In this document: positions 55,091 to 63,693 of the stretch, one piece after another
How positions within the stretch are numbered: the first letter of the stretch is position 1
Layout: each line of letters begins with the position of its first letter
NCBI RefSeq assembly: GCF_900104215.1
Contig: NZ_FMXO01000019.1
Span: 24,151-88,150, forward strand
Source: Desulfonatronum thiosulfatophilum
Lineage (GTDB): Bacteria > Desulfobacterota > Desulfovibrionia > Desulfovibrionales > Desulfonatronaceae
Direction: 5' to 3'
DNA length: 64,000 nucleotides
The notes under the pieces: generated by a model
Seen by the model: the letters and a program-made list of their open reading frames with translations, nothing else
What the model was told of the DNA's origin: nothing
Database searches by the model: none
Program-made: the position numbers and the translations under genes

Positions 55091-55268
55091 GGCCAGCTAG
55101 TCTTGATTTGGCGATTTCGCATCTCTGATTGAAGTCAGGATTGGTTCATCCCGCGGCAATCCCGACGCAGGCATTTGTTGTCTCCAGCACTATGGAAATG
55201 GCGAGGGATGTTACGAAGCCGGCGACGGAATTCGAGCTGCCGCAAAACCATGGTAATCAAAATCTCAA
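55091..55268. repeat. Structured dispersed repeat, copy 3
   Basis: It aligns by eye with copy 2 at TCTGATTGAAGTCAGGATTG (left) and ACGAAGCCGGCGACGGAATT (right). CAGCACTATGG is shared with copy 1 at 38.77 kb. CATCCC-GC pairs imperfectly with GCGAGGGATG. The outer arms (CTAGTCTTGATTTGG and ATCAAAATCTC) are decayed. Confidence 0.55.
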
Positions 55269-55566
55269 GTGAGTAATTGCCTGCGGACATGTCATCCCCA
55301 TGCGCACAATTCCCGAATCACAAGCCGCGGCGTTCGCAGCGTTGCGGCCAGACGCAGCATTCGCTTGAATGGATGCCGCTTTTGAGCAGTCCGTTTAAGG
55401 TTGCGGTTTTCCATGGAAGCGCCTTTTTTATTGATCACTTTCCTGCTTGCCCCTCATTGAGTTTGTAGTTGACTCCGGTTTTGTCACGGATCAGCTCCCG
55501 CTGAGTTTTAGCCACGATACCCTTACAGCGCATGACATACTTTGTGTTGTGTTCAGTTACTGCATT

Positions 55567-55591
55567 TGCAACACTTATGTTGCGTGCAACG
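55567..55591 (+). promoter_or_regulatory. Palindromic segment shared with 36226-36250
   Basis: Twenty-two of 25 bases match the inverted copy at 36.2 kb, with the dyads GCAAC/GTTGC and TTGC/GCAA. It ends about 104 bases upstream of the -24/-12 promoter candidate at 55695, a usual distance for an enhancer-binding protein site. Function is inferred only. Confidence 0.4.
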
Positions 55592-55694
55592 CCAAGCCGT
55601 GATGCGTTTCTCATCCTTGGCCATCTGGCTTGTCCCTTCCTAACGATATAGAAATACTACATATTGTTTCATCTAGTGTGGTTCCCAATGCGCT

Positions 55695-55711
55695 GGGCAT
55701 GGAAATTGCTT
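55695..55711 (+). promoter_or_regulatory. Probable sigma-54 promoter upstream of the mucR-like gene
   Basis: TGGGCATGGAAATTGCTTA has the GG-N10-GC spacing, the TTGCT -12 box and a near-consensus -24 box. The predicted start near 55721 leaves about 307 bases before the mucR-like ATG, an unusually long leader, so it may serve another short transcript. Confidence 0.6.
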
Positions 55712-56027
55712 AATGTAGGCAATGTTGTGGACCATCTTGGTGAAGAACGCACAAGCGAGAGCAGGTAAAGGGTAAAGCAAGAACGCCATGTCAATCCAGA
55801 TTCACAAGTCGAATCAAGATGGCTCACGGCATCTTTTGTTCATGAAAACATAAACGAGTACATCTTCGGCAAACAGACGGAGGGCGAGAATCATTCACAA
55901 GCGATAACCCGTTTCATTCAAATTGGACCGAAATGCAGCGTTTGCGAATCATGCTTGAACTCGCTTGCGTTGCCGGCGAAACACTTCCCTTTCACATAAA
56001 AAAACATTTAACACAGGGAGTAGAACC

Positions 56028-56441
56028 ATGGACGAATTCGTGAAACAATCGTTGGAAATCGTGAAAGCACAGGCTGGAATCCGACCGATGACGGAAGAAG
56101 AGATGACCTCCATGGTCATGAAGATGTCGTCCAGCTTAAAGATTGCATCAGATATCGGATCCGGCATGGCAGGGATGGACGAATCCAGTCCCGAACTGCA
56201 GAGCGATCCCAGGAAGGTCATCAAGGAAAAGTCCATTACTTGTCTGGAGTGTGGAAAGAATTTCAAGGTGCTGACGAAAAAGCATCTCGCTTCACATGAT
56301 ATGACCCCGGATGAATATCGCGGCAAATACGGCTACAAAAAAGGAACCTCGCTGATCGCCAAAGGTCTTTCCAAGGCGCGGCGAAAAAAAATGCAGGAAA
56401 TGGAGCTTTGGAAGAAGAGAGGCCCCAGGACCAGCAAGTAG
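56028..56441 (+). CDS. MucR/Ros family zinc-finger transcriptional regulator
   Basis: The 137-residue regulator has the MucR core CLECGKNFKVLTKKHLASH (Cys2-His2-like zinc finger), then TPDEYRGKYGYKKGTSL and a basic C-terminal helix. MucR/Ros proteins control EPS, motility and host-related genes in alphaproteobacteria, and many paralogues exist in Desulfovibrio-type genomes. AGGGAG seven bases upstream supports the ATG at 56028. A long perfect hairpin terminator follows. Its targets are unknown; EPS control is plausible from location. Confidence 0.9.
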   Translation: MDEFVKQSLEIVKAQAGIRPMTEEEMTSMVMKMSSSLKIASDIGSGMAGMDESSPELQSDPRKVIKEKSITCLECGKNFKVLTKKHLASHDMTPDEYRGKYGYKKGTSLIAKGLSKARRKKMQEMELWKKRGPRTSK

Positions 56442-56470
56442 ACAATCATTATTCACTTCCAGCCCGGATT

Positions 56471-56532
56471 CCGGCTGATGACCATAAAAAAAGGCTCTCT
56501 GAGGAGAGCCTTTTTTTATGGTCATCAGCCGG
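56471..56532. terminator. Bidirectional intrinsic terminator, 29-base perfect stem
   Basis: Two 29-base arms pair perfectly around a TGAG loop. The inner part GGCTCTC-TGAG-GAGAGCC is flanked by A7 and T7, so it can stop transcription from mucR (plus strand) and also works in reverse. The outer 15 bases of each arm are more than a terminator needs. Confidence 0.88.
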
Positions 56533-56644
56533 TTGATTCGACAGCCATGCAATCAACGGATTTGAAGCAACAATTAATCTTCAAAACCCGTCCCACAAGA
56601 TGATCAATTTCCAACCGACGGTTGGAAACTAAAAAATATCACCT

Positions 56645-56678
56645 GGGCGAAAAAGCCCTTCGTGCTCCCCGTGAGCAC
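56645..56678 (-). terminator. Probable terminator of the minus-strand operon
   Basis: Read on the minus strand, GTGCTC-ACGGG-GAGCAC (56662-56678) is followed by GAAGGGCTTTTTCGCCC, a second small hairpin with a T5 run. It sits about 40 bases after the stop of the thiamine-binding protein gene. Confidence 0.55.
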
Positions 56679-56717
56679 CGGGTTCAATACTCAACGTCTT
56701 GTTGTAAGAAAAAATAG

Positions 56718-57020
56718 TCAATCCGAGGCCAGATGCTTCTGAACGGATTTGACTTTGGCACCCATTGCGTCGACACGGTTGCGGCGGCAGTCCAGCCGTA
56801 GATAGACTAGAATCCGGTCACAATCCTTGGCCAGATCATTCTGACAACGACTGACCACCTCCAGCACCTGATCCCATTCCCCTTCAATGACCGTGGACAT
56901 CGGACCAAGTTGATACGCCAGGCCGCTTTGTTCAATAATGGTCACGGCCCTGGCTACGTATGGCGCCAGGCTTTCGCCTTTGTCCATGGGAAAAATGGAA
57001 AGTTCAGCCAATACGTTCAT
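56718..57020 (-). CDS. MTH1187-family thiamine-binding protein
   Basis: This 100-residue small ferredoxin-like-fold protein has the family start MNVLAELSIFPMDKGESLAPYVARA and the YQLGPMSTVIEGEWDQVLEVV block. MTH1187/YkoF-like proteins bind thiamine or related compounds and are often encoded with transporters or metabolic genes; no such partner is here. The ATG at 57020 overlaps the end of the upstream kinase-like gene by 17 bases, so the two are likely translationally coupled. A longer frame from 57053 is not homologous at its N-terminus. Confidence 0.85.
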   Translation of the reverse strand: MNVLAELSIFPMDKGESLAPYVARAVTIIEQSGLAYQLGPMSTVIEGEWDQVLEVVSRCQNDLAKDCDRILVYLRLDCRRNRVDAMGAKVKSVQKHLASD

Positions 57021-57729
57021 AATTTTCTCCAACTCCGGGACGTGCCGGAACAATAAGTTGCACGGATAACGAACCTCCCTCCAGAGTTGCCTTCCAATCC
57101 CACCCCAGGCTTGACGTCAGTGAGCGCACATCAAATTCATTGAAGATGGGCTGTGCAGGGGCTTGCACCGGCCCGGATTCTGGAGCGACATAAAGTTGGA
57201 ACGCGGCTCCGTCAGTCAGTGGGCTGATTGTAAGCTGTAATTTGAACGAGATTTGGGGTTCCGTATTCTGAAAGAGATCGAGAAGGGTGACCAGCGGCTC
57301 CTCCAGGCTCCAGGTGATGGCCAGAGGAATTGCCATGATGTGGGGCGGAGCCGGGTCCGTGACAATCGTCGTTGAAAAATTGTGCTTGAAAAAAAGATGG
57401 TATCGCCAAAACTCGAGAAACCAGTTGCCGAAATGTACCGGATCGATCAACTGGTTGTTTCGGCTCGTGTAGGTATCGCGCCAGGCAAGCGCTTCAAGCT
57501 GAGATTTCAAATCCTCCCCGATCCGTTGCAGTCGGAAGCACTTTTCACGCAGGTTCGGGCGAATGGCTTCCAGGTCATCCTTGTCCAAAGCTTTCAAAAA
57601 AAGTTCGGTCTGCATGGTCAGAGCATGCAACGGATTGTTCATGTTATGCACAATTCCGTTGACCACGCTGCCCGCGGCGCTCTCGGAACGGGCAAGAGCG
57701 AATCCCAAGGCGGAGTTGCTCAGGACCAC
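57004..57729 (-). CDS. Histidine kinase-like protein lacking ATP-binding boxes
   Basis: The 241-residue protein has a dimerisation/phospho-acceptor-like helix with an H-box, VNGIVHNMNNPLHAL (His about residue 28). The following domain has no recognisable N, G1 or G2 box, where an active kinase would show them. It may be a phosphotransfer or scaffold protein of the Spo0B/ChpT kind, or a pseudokinase. It starts at GTG 57729, overlapping the PilZ gene stop by ten bases, and is followed by the thiamine-binding gene. Partner regulators are not encoded next to it. Confidence 0.65.
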   Translation of the reverse strand: MVLSNSALGFALARSESAAGSVVNGIVHNMNNPLHALTMQTELFLKALDKDDLEAIRPNLREKCFRLQRIGEDLKSQLEALAWRDTYTSRNNQLIDPVHFGNWFLEFWRYHLFFKHNFSTTIVTDPAPPHIMAIPLAITWSLEEPLVTLLDLFQNTEPQISFKLQLTISPLTDGAAFQLYVAPESGPVQAPAQPIFNEFDVRSLTSSLGWDWKATLEGGSLSVQLIVPARPGVGENYERIG

Positions 57730-58250
57730 TGCTTGCTCTCCCTGATCCGTTCACGCTGCTGCTGAAAGACAAAGCGAACAATGGCTTCGCGGTCCGCCTC
57801 GCGGATGGACGTGAAATCCACAGCCCAAGCCGATGAACCGTTACGCTCGTCTCGGCGATGAATGCGGCCCATGGCCCCGACAATCTGCAGTGGAAACTGA
57901 CTCAGAAACAGGACCATTTCCAGTCGCTCGTCCAAAGTGAATTCCTTGTCGGCAAGGAAAATCAGGCCGGCGCCGCTGATTTCGATGATATTCATGGGCA
58001 CGGGAAAGCTGTTCTGGATGAGTTCCTGATTGGCAAGGCTCAGCAGCATGTCCAATTTGGAATTGATGGTTTCCAGAAAGTCCAGCAACGCCTCCGGCAG
58101 ATTTCCTGCCTTGGGGCGGGTAGCCATGCTCTGCATTTCGCAGCCAGGACAGCCGCGATAAAGGGGAAGCGCATCCCCAGGCGGAAGAACGCGTAATCTG
58201 CCTTGAAAAAATGTGTCGACTCTGGAGTAGTTTCTCTTTTGCTCGCTCAT
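57720..58250 (-). CDS. PilZ-domain protein with N-terminal extension
   Basis: The 176-residue protein starts MSEQKRNYSRVDTFFQGRLRV, giving the arginine-rich RxxxR-like region, and later has IIEISGAGLIFLADKEF in place of the (D/N)xSxxG motif. Residues 60-90 form an amphipathic helix with heptad-like leucines. c-di-GMP binding is possible but the motif is imperfect. GGAGG precedes the ATG at 58250, which overlaps the ferredoxin gene stop by four bases. With the kinase-like protein it forms a probable signalling operon. Confidence 0.8.
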   Translation of the reverse strand: MSEQKRNYSRVDTFFQGRLRVLPPGDALPLYRGCPGCEMQSMATRPKAGNLPEALLDFLETINSKLDMLLSLANQELIQNSFPVPMNIIEISGAGLIFLADKEFTLDERLEMVLFLSQFPLQIVGAMGRIHRRDERNGSSAWAVDFTSIREADREAIVRFVFQQQRERIRESKQWS

Positions 58251-58696
58251 GCCTCCTCCGTAAGCGCCTCCCAAATACCGTTTTCCGTTTCCAGGACCAT
58301 GGCCTTTACCGGACAAAGACTGGTGCACAAGCCGCACACGGAACATTTTTCACGCAAAAACAAGACTTCCCGGGTAGCCACATCCATACGCAGCGATTTG
58401 GTCGGACAAAGAGCAGTGCACATTCCGCAATGGACGCAGGATTTTTCTATTCGACGAATCTTGTGAGCAACCGGCGTGATGCTGACACCATGATCGCGCA
58501 AGTAACGGAGCCCCTGACGGCACTGATCCCTCTCCCCAATAATCTCTATGGTCATCTGGCCTTCTTGCTTTGGAGAGATGCGCGCCTTGAGTATGTTGAA
58601 CGTCAACCCGTAGATCCGGGCCAGGTTGCAGACTACCGGCTGGTTGGAGACATCGGGCGGGAAAGACAGACAGATGGTTTCTTTTGTTTCAGACAT
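58247..58696 (-). CDS. NIL-domain ferredoxin (two 4Fe-4S clusters)
   Basis: The 149-residue protein has an N-terminal NIL domain (residues 5-75), found at the end of methionine transporters and in ferredoxins. Two 4Fe-4S motifs follow: CVHCGMCTALCP and CSVCGLCTSLCP. NIL-ferredoxins take part in sulfur or amino-acid metabolism in anaerobes, for example homocysteine synthesis from aspartate semialdehyde, but the partner here is not visible. It is the first gene of the overlapping minus-strand operon with PilZ and the kinase-like gene. Confidence 0.9.
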   Translation of the reverse strand: MSETKETICLSFPPDVSNQPVVCNLARIYGLTFNILKARISPKQEGQMTIEIIGERDQCRQGLRYLRDHGVSITPVAHKIRRIEKSCVHCGMCTALCPTKSLRMDVATREVLFLREKCSVCGLCTSLCPVKAMVLETENGIWEALTEEA

Positions 58697-58718
58697 TGAT
58701 GGTTCCTTGAGTTGGGGG

Positions 58719-58796
58719 GCGAGGGGCTATGGGCTATGGGATGAACGTTGGTTCTGGGCTATAGCCTATCACCCCTCGCCTCTCGCCCCTCGCCCT
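58719..58796. repeat. G-rich/C-rich imperfect inverted repeat
   Basis: GGGCGAGGGGCTATGGGCTAT pairs imperfectly with ATAGCCTATCACCCCTCGCC, and the right arm itself repeats CCCCTCGCC. It fills the short gap between ybgF and the NIL-ferredoxin gene and may end the ybgF transcript. There is no T-run on the minus strand. Confidence 0.5.
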
Positions 58797-58799
58797 TTA

Positions 58800-59702
58800 T
58801 TAATTCTGCTGCTCAGCCAGCAGATTTTTCGCCCTGGTGGCTTCAGGTAAATCCGGAAAGCGGTTGATCAGGTCTTCCAGAACCAGAGTCCCGGCCCGGT
58901 CCTTGCCCAGCCGGTAAAAGGATACGCCCTGCTTGAGCATCGAGGCAGCATACTTGTTGCTTTGGGGATGCTTGCTGATCACATCCTGGTAGGCCAGCAC
59001 GGCCTGCCCGTAGTCCTCCATCTGAAAAAAACTTTCGCCCTGCCAGAACAAGGCATTGGAGACCAATGAGTGATCGGTGAAAGTGCGGACGAATTCATCC
59101 CACATCCTCTGGGCCTGAACATAATCACGGTTTTGAAAAGCATCCAGAGCCCTGTCGTACAAAGCCTGGGCCGTGTCTTCCGTCATCGGCGGTTGAGGCC
59201 GTCCCGGCGCCGATAGCTCAGGCTCAAGCATGGCTCGCTGATCGGGTCGTTCGGCAACGCCCGGCGCGTCAACTCCCTGAGTCGGTCGCGGTCCGAGATC
59301 CAGGGCCATCTGGCTGGCAATCATGGCCACGGAACGGTCCAGGTAATCTACTTGGCGGCTGAGTTCGGCGACCTGACCCTCGCCTTCTCCCCGGCGTCCA
59401 TTCTGGACCATCAACTGAAGCTCCTCCATCTGACCCCGCATGGTGGCGGTCTGAACCCGCAAGCTCTCGATTTCGGCCCACAAATTGGCCTGGGTGGCGC
59501 GCATGGGAGTGCTCACGCCCTCCATTTCGGCCAGCAGGCGCGTCAATTCCTGGTCCATGGCGGTCAACTGTCCCTGCAGTCGACGTTGCTGCTGATCCTG
59601 ATCCCAAACCCGTGCCGACAGAGTGTCGACCTCGGTCCTGGAAACCGTGCAGGCAGATGCGAGCAGGCTGAGAAAAATAAGGAATATGACTGTTGGTTTC
59701 AT
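58800..59702 (-). CDS. ybgF: YbgF/CpoB-like Tol-Pal-associated lipoprotein
   Basis: The 300-residue protein has a lipoprotein signal peptide (lipobox LASAC, Cys18), a coiled-coil region (residues 25-130, heptads in QLTAMDQELTRLLAEME) and a Pro-rich linker. Four TPR-like repeats follow (AQALYDRALDAFQNRDYVQAQ to the end). YbgF/CpoB ties Tol-Pal constriction to peptidoglycan synthesis. No tol or pal genes are present next to it, so it is a stand-alone copy. The ATG overlaps the stop of the small membrane protein gene by four bases. Confidence 0.9.
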   Translation of the reverse strand: MKPTVIFLIFLSLLASACTVSRTEVDTLSARVWDQDQQQRRLQGQLTAMDQELTRLLAEMEGVSTPMRATQANLWAEIESLRVQTATMRGQMEELQLMVQNGRRGEGEGQVAELSRQVDYLDRSVAMIASQMALDLGPRPTQGVDAPGVAERPDQRAMLEPELSAPGRPQPPMTEDTAQALYDRALDAFQNRDYVQAQRMWDEFVRTFTDHSLVSNALFWQGESFFQMEDYGQAVLAYQDVISKHPQSNKYAASMLKQGVSFYRLGKDRAGTLVLEDLINRFPDLPEATRAKNLLAEQQN

Positions 59703-59914
59703 TGGTCCCTCCGAGCTCGTTTACGTCCCCAGATCAAATATGCCAGACCGCCAAGCACAGGTACGAATACACAGACCGCGATCCAGACCATCTTTTCCTG
59801 ATGCGTGGTGAAATCGGCATGAAAAGAATGCCAGATGGCCCACAAATTCGGCAAAATCGGCAAGGCCAGCAAGGCCATAATCAATATCAGCTGCGACGGT
59901 GGCAGGTCGAACAT
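59699..59914 (-). CDS. PLDc_N-domain small membrane protein
   Basis: The 71-residue protein has two helices (about 6-26 and 41-61) with the PLDc_N pattern: LLALPILPNLWAIWHS, then KMVWIAVCVFVPVLGGLAYLIWGRKR. Such domains are found alone or before cardiolipin-synthase domains; the role of the stand-alone form is unknown. AAGGA lies seven bases before the ATG. It is translated just upstream of ybgF. Confidence 0.82.
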   Translation of the reverse strand: MFDLPPSQLILIMALLALPILPNLWAIWHSFHADFTTHQEKMVWIAVCVFVPVLGGLAYLIWGRKRARRDQ

Positions 59915-60063
59915 AGTTTTCCTTTGTACATGAAGTGATTGATGAGCGCTCCTGGCATACAGCATGGAACGCCGTGGTCAAATTGTTGTTAGGCAGGCGT
60001 TGCGACAAAAACGGCAGACCCGACAGCGAAGTCATGGGCATTTGTCGTGATCATCCTGAACAA

Positions 60064-60561
60064 CTATTTATCGTCGGCAAGGCCATAGCGCCGGGTGCGG
60101 TAAACCGACACCAGAAGCAGGACGGACCCGATGCTGATGGCCACGTCGGCAACGTTGAACGCCGGCCAATGATATTGGCCGATATAAAAATCCAGAAAGT
60201 CGATCACTTCGCCAAGCCGGATTCTATCCACCAGATTGCCCAATGCGCCGCCCAGAATCAATCCCAGGGCGGTAAACAGGACCTTGTCTTCCCGGGGAAC
60301 CGTGCGCAACAGATGCAGGATCAGGACAACAGCCAGGGCGGTGACGGCCATGAAAAAATACGGTCGCCACGCGACATCCAGATCGTGCAGAAAACCGAAG
60401 GCCGCCCCCTTGTTCATCACGTGCACCAGGTTGAAGAAACCGGGGATGACGGGCTTGGATGACCAAAGGGGCAGCGTGGCCGCCACCCAGAGCTTGGTGA
60501 TCTGGTCCAGCACCAGCACGCCCAGGGCCAGGAAGGAAACAATGCGATACCGAAGCTGCAT
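60064..60561 (-). CDS. lspA: Lipoprotein signal peptidase II
   Basis: The 165-residue inner-membrane aspartyl protease has four helices. The conserved blocks are DQITKLWV, NKGAAFGF, GNLVDRIRLGEVIDF with catalytic Asp112, and FNVADVAISIG with catalytic Asp139. It removes signal peptides from diacylglyceryl-modified prolipoproteins such as YbgF nearby. It lies one base downstream of ileS; the ileS-lspA pairing is common in bacteria. Confidence 0.96.
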   Translation of the reverse strand: MQLRYRIVSFLALGVLVLDQITKLWVAATLPLWSSKPVIPGFFNLVHVMNKGAAFGFLHDLDVAWRPYFFMAVTALAVVLILHLLRTVPREDKVLFTALGLILGGALGNLVDRIRLGEVIDFLDFYIGQYHWPAFNVADVAISIGSVLLLVSVYRTRRYGLADDK

Positions 60562-60562
60562 C

Positions 60563-63409
60563 TTACCGGCCCTCCAAAGCTGCCTGACAACGGGGGCAGA
60601 CCTCGCTGGGGCCGATAAAGGGCATCGTCATATCCTCGCCAGTTCCAGCCCCTGGCGCAAGCTCCTCGCTGAACACCCAGCAGCGGGGACATTTTTCGCC
60701 GGGCGCGGACGCCACTCCAATGCGCAATCCGCTGACGTCCTGGCTGATGAATGCGTCTCCGGGAGCATCGCTCTCCGGTTTCACCGTCACCTTGGACACG
60801 ATGAACACCTCCCGCAACATTGAAGACATGGACCGCAGCACCTCCAGCAGGTCCTCATGGGCGTAGAGGATCACTTCCGTGGCCAGAGAATGCCCGACAA
60901 CGCCGGATTTGCGGACCGGCTCGATGGCCTTGGTCACCTCCGCGCGAACCTGGACTACCGTTTCCCAGGCCTGGCGCTCCTCGGAGGACATTTTTCCCGC
61001 TGCATCAGCCTGAAAACGCAAACCGAACACGCTGGAGGAGCCCGCACGGTATTCTTCCGGCAGGTGCTGGTAGACTTCTTCCGCGGTGAAACTCAGGACC
61101 GGGGCCATGTCCGCCAGCAATCCCTCCAGCAGGCGCCAGAGCACCGTCTGGGCGGAGCGCCGGTCAAGGCTGTCCGTGCCGGATACATAGAGTCGGTCCT
61201 TGACGATATCGAGGTAGAAAGCGCTTAAATCCGTGACGCACATGTTGTGCAGGGTGTGGAAAACCTTGTGAAATTCATACTGTTCGTAGGCCTCGACGAT
61301 CCTGGCGTGCCGTCTGGCAAACAGATCCATGGCAAAGCGGTCCAAGGGCGGCATCTGTTCCAGATCCACGGCATGCTCCGCGGGACGGAAGTCGAATAGA
61401 TTGCCCAGCAGAAAGCGGCAGGTGTTCCGGATCCGACGGTAGGCGTCCACCAGTCGGTTCAGGGTTTCCGTGGAAATGCGCACATCGTCCTGATAGTCTT
61501 CCGAAGCCACCCACAGCCGCAGAATCTCCGCGCCGAACTGCTTGATGATTTCCTGCGGTGCGACCACGTTGCCCACGGATTTGGACATCTTGCGGCCATT
61601 GGCATCCACCACGTAGCCGTGGGTCAGTACCGCCTTGTACGGCGCAACGCCCCTGCTGCCCACGGAGGCCAGCAGGGAACTGTGGAACCAGCCGCGATGC
61701 TGGTCCGAACCTTCAAGATACAGGTCCGCCGGAAAGCGGCATTCCGGGCGCTGTTCGAGAACCGCCGCGAAACTTGTGCCGGAATCAAACCAGACGTCCA
61801 GGATGTCGTCCTCTTTCTCCCAGTTTGCTGAACCACAGTCCGGACAGGCCAGGCCCTGCGGCGCAACCTCTTCCAGGGACGCTTCGAACCAGTAGTCGGC
61901 TCCGCGTTCGTGATCGGCAAAGCGATCCACAACGGAGAAGACCCAATCCGAATCGGTATAGGTATGTCCGCAGTCACCGCAGATCAAGGCCACGATAGGC
62001 ACGCCCCAATTGCGTTGGCGGGAGATGCACCAGTCCGGGCGGTTGGCGATCATGTTGTGAATGCGCTCCCGGCCCCAGGAAGGAATCCAGCGCACGTTCT
62101 CGTCGATCTCGTGCAGGGCCTTTCCCCGCAGATCATCGGCCTGCATGGAGATGAACCACTGCATGGTGGCCCGAAAGATGACCGGCTTGTTGCAGCGCCA
62201 GCAATGGGGATAGAAGTGGGTGATGCGTTCCTGGGCCAGCAGCCGGCGGGACTGGGTGAGGATCTCGATGACCTTGGGATTGGCGTCAAAGACGTTCAGG
62301 CCGCCCACCATTTCGGTCTGGGTGTAGAAACAGCCGCGGTCGTCCAGCGGGGACAGGGTTTCCAGGCCGTAGCGCAGGCCGGTTTCATAGTCGTCGCGCC
62401 CGTGGCCGGGGGCGGTATGCACGCAGCCCGTGCCGGCCTCCAGGGTCACGTAACTTGCCAGGACCACTGGAGAGGGCCGATCATAAAAGGGATGGCCGGC
62501 CTGCAGGCCTTCCAACTGCTGTCCCGTCGCCTTGCCCACCACTTCAGGTTCCTGCCAGCCGAACGTTTCCTGCAGTTTGGCCGCCAACTCCTCGGCCACG
62601 ATGAAGCACTGACCCGCAACGCGAACGAGGGCGTAGGAAAAATCCGGATGCACGGCCACGGCCATGTTGTCCGGGATGGTCCAGGGCGTGGTGGTCCAGA
62701 TCACGATGGAGGCGTTGGAGCAGTCCGCTCCGGGAAAGATTTCGTCCAGCTTGGGGTCGTTCAGCGGGAAAGCGACGTAGATGGATGGGGAGCTGTGTTC
62801 GGCGTATTCCACCTCGGCTTCGGCCAGGGCGGTTTCACAGGAGCAGCACCAATGCACCGGCTTCTTGTTGCGCACCACCGCGCCCTTGGCCATGAAACGG
62901 CCCAGTTCCCGGGCCGTGGCCGCCTCGTAGGCCGGCTTCATGGTCATGTAGGGATCGTCCCACGCTCCGAACACGCCCAGACGTTTGAACTCCTCGCGCT
63001 GGATGTCCAGGTATTTCCAGGCGTATTCCCGGCAGCGCCGCCGGATTTCCAGGGTCGAGACGGCCTTCTGTTTCAATTTGAATTCCTGCTCCACCTTCAA
63101 TTCGATGGGCAGGCCGTGACAGTCCCAGCCGGGAACATATTCCGCGCGCAATCCCTGCATGTTGCGGGACTTGACAATAATGTCCTTGAGGACTTTGTTC
63201 AAAGCCGTTCCCAGGTGGATATGGCCGTTGGCATAGGGAGGTCCGTCGTGCAGCACATACTCCCGTGCTCCGGCATTGGCCTCAATCATGGCTTGATATG
63301 CATTGATTTCTTTCCAGAAAACCAGCATCTTCGGCTCGTTCTGGCTCAGGTTGGCACGCATCGGAAAAGTGGTCTGCGGCAGGTTCAATGTTTTTTTGTA
63401 TTCGGTCAT
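60563..63409 (-). CDS. ileS: Isoleucyl-tRNA synthetase
   Basis: The 948-residue class I synthetase has the HIGH-type signature [10 protein letters not shown] (60-69), an editing domain insert (about 190-400), the KMSKS loop in [10 protein letters not shown] near residue 605, an anticodon-binding domain, and a C-terminal zinc site with CPRCW and CPRCQ pairs. The length and order are those of the bacterial type. It starts with [13 protein letters not shown]. No T-box leader is visible upstream. Confidence 0.98.
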   Translation of the reverse strand: MTEYKKTLNLPQTTFPMRANLSQNEPKMLVFWKEINAYQAMIEANAGAREYVLHDGPPYANGHIHLGTALNKVLKDIIVKSRNMQGLRAEYVPGWDCHGLPIELKVEQEFKLKQKAVSTLEIRRRCREYAWKYLDIQREEFKRLGVFGAWDDPYMTMKPAYEAATARELGRFMAKGAVVRNKKPVHWCCSCETALAEAEVEYAEHSSPSIYVAFPLNDPKLDEIFPGADCSNASIVIWTTTPWTIPDNMAVAVHPDFSYALVRVAGQCFIVAEELAAKLQETFGWQEPEVVGKATGQQLEGLQAGHPFYDRPSPVVLASYVTLEAGTGCVHTAPGHGRDDYETGLRYGLETLSPLDDRGCFYTQTEMVGGLNVFDANPKVIEILTQSRRLLAQERITHFYPHCWRCNKPVIFRATMQWFISMQADDLRGKALHEIDENVRWIPSWGRERIHNMIANRPDWCISRQRNWGVPIVALICGDCGHTYTDSDWVFSVVDRFADHERGADYWFEASLEEVAPQGLACPDCGSANWEKEDDILDVWFDSGTSFAAVLEQRPECRFPADLYLEGSDQHRGWFHSSLLASVGSRGVAPYKAVLTHGYVVDANGRKMSKSVGNVVAPQEIIKQFGAEILRLWVASEDYQDDVRISTETLNRLVDAYRRIRNTCRFLLGNLFDFRPAEHAVDLEQMPPLDRFAMDLFARRHARIVEAYEQYEFHKVFHTLHNMCVTDLSAFYLDIVKDRLYVSGTDSLDRRSAQTVLWRLLEGLLADMAPVLSFTAEEVYQHLPEEYRAGSSSVFGLRFQADAAGKMSSEERQAWETVVQVRAEVTKAIEPVRKSGVVGHSLATEVILYAHEDLLEVLRSMSSMLREVFIVSKVTVKPESDAPGDAFISQDVSGLRIGVASAPGEKCPRCWVFSEELAPGAGTGEDMTMPFIGPSEVCPRCQAALEGR

Positions 63410-63693
63410 GGCATGCCTTTCATAAAAGTATCGTGGTGAAAAGAAGCGGTCTCAAAAACACCGCAAATATTTGAATTATGCAGCCCCGGAAGTCAAGGTA
63501 ATCCGCTTTGCGGACAACAGAATCCGGACATTGAACAGCAGTCTCCATCTATACCATCTTACTCCACAAAAATACACCTCTACCATCTCAGCGATGACAA
63601 TATTGCCTGCTGACCGCGATTACTTGTCCCAGTCCGCCACTTCGTGATTTGAGGGGTCACCACATATGAACGCTATATGGTGGTTTAGATAGT
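63410..63693. other. Gap between ileS and the IS element
   Basis: About 284 bases hold the ileS promoter region. TTGTCA followed about 17-18 bases later by GTGTATT, read on the minus strand, is a weak -35/-10 candidate near 63570-63600. CCACATATG with ATATGGTGG next to the IS end is an imperfect dyad. No gene is seen. Confidence 0.35.

Larger units (their letters stand above)
54062..56027. other. Gene-poor region of about 2 kb with repeats and promoters
   Basis: Only short frames occur here (the longest, 54899-55132, lacks recognisable features and runs into a repeat), so I call no gene. It contains the PEP-CTERM promoter (54124), two structured repeats (54490-54661 and 55091-55268), a palindromic segment (55567) and a candidate sigma-54 promoter reading right (55695). 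The remaining stretches, 54200-54490 and 54670-55090, show nothing I can name. This looks like an insertion-prone area between functional blocks. Confidence 0.6.

Noticed and set aside
54899..55132. A 77-codon frame in the gene-poor region
   Set aside because: It has no recognisable motif, runs into a repeat copy and lacks support from context.
61910..63439. A 509-codon frame antisense to ileS
   Set aside because: Long antisense frames are common opposite GC-rich genes; ileS is certain on the other strand.
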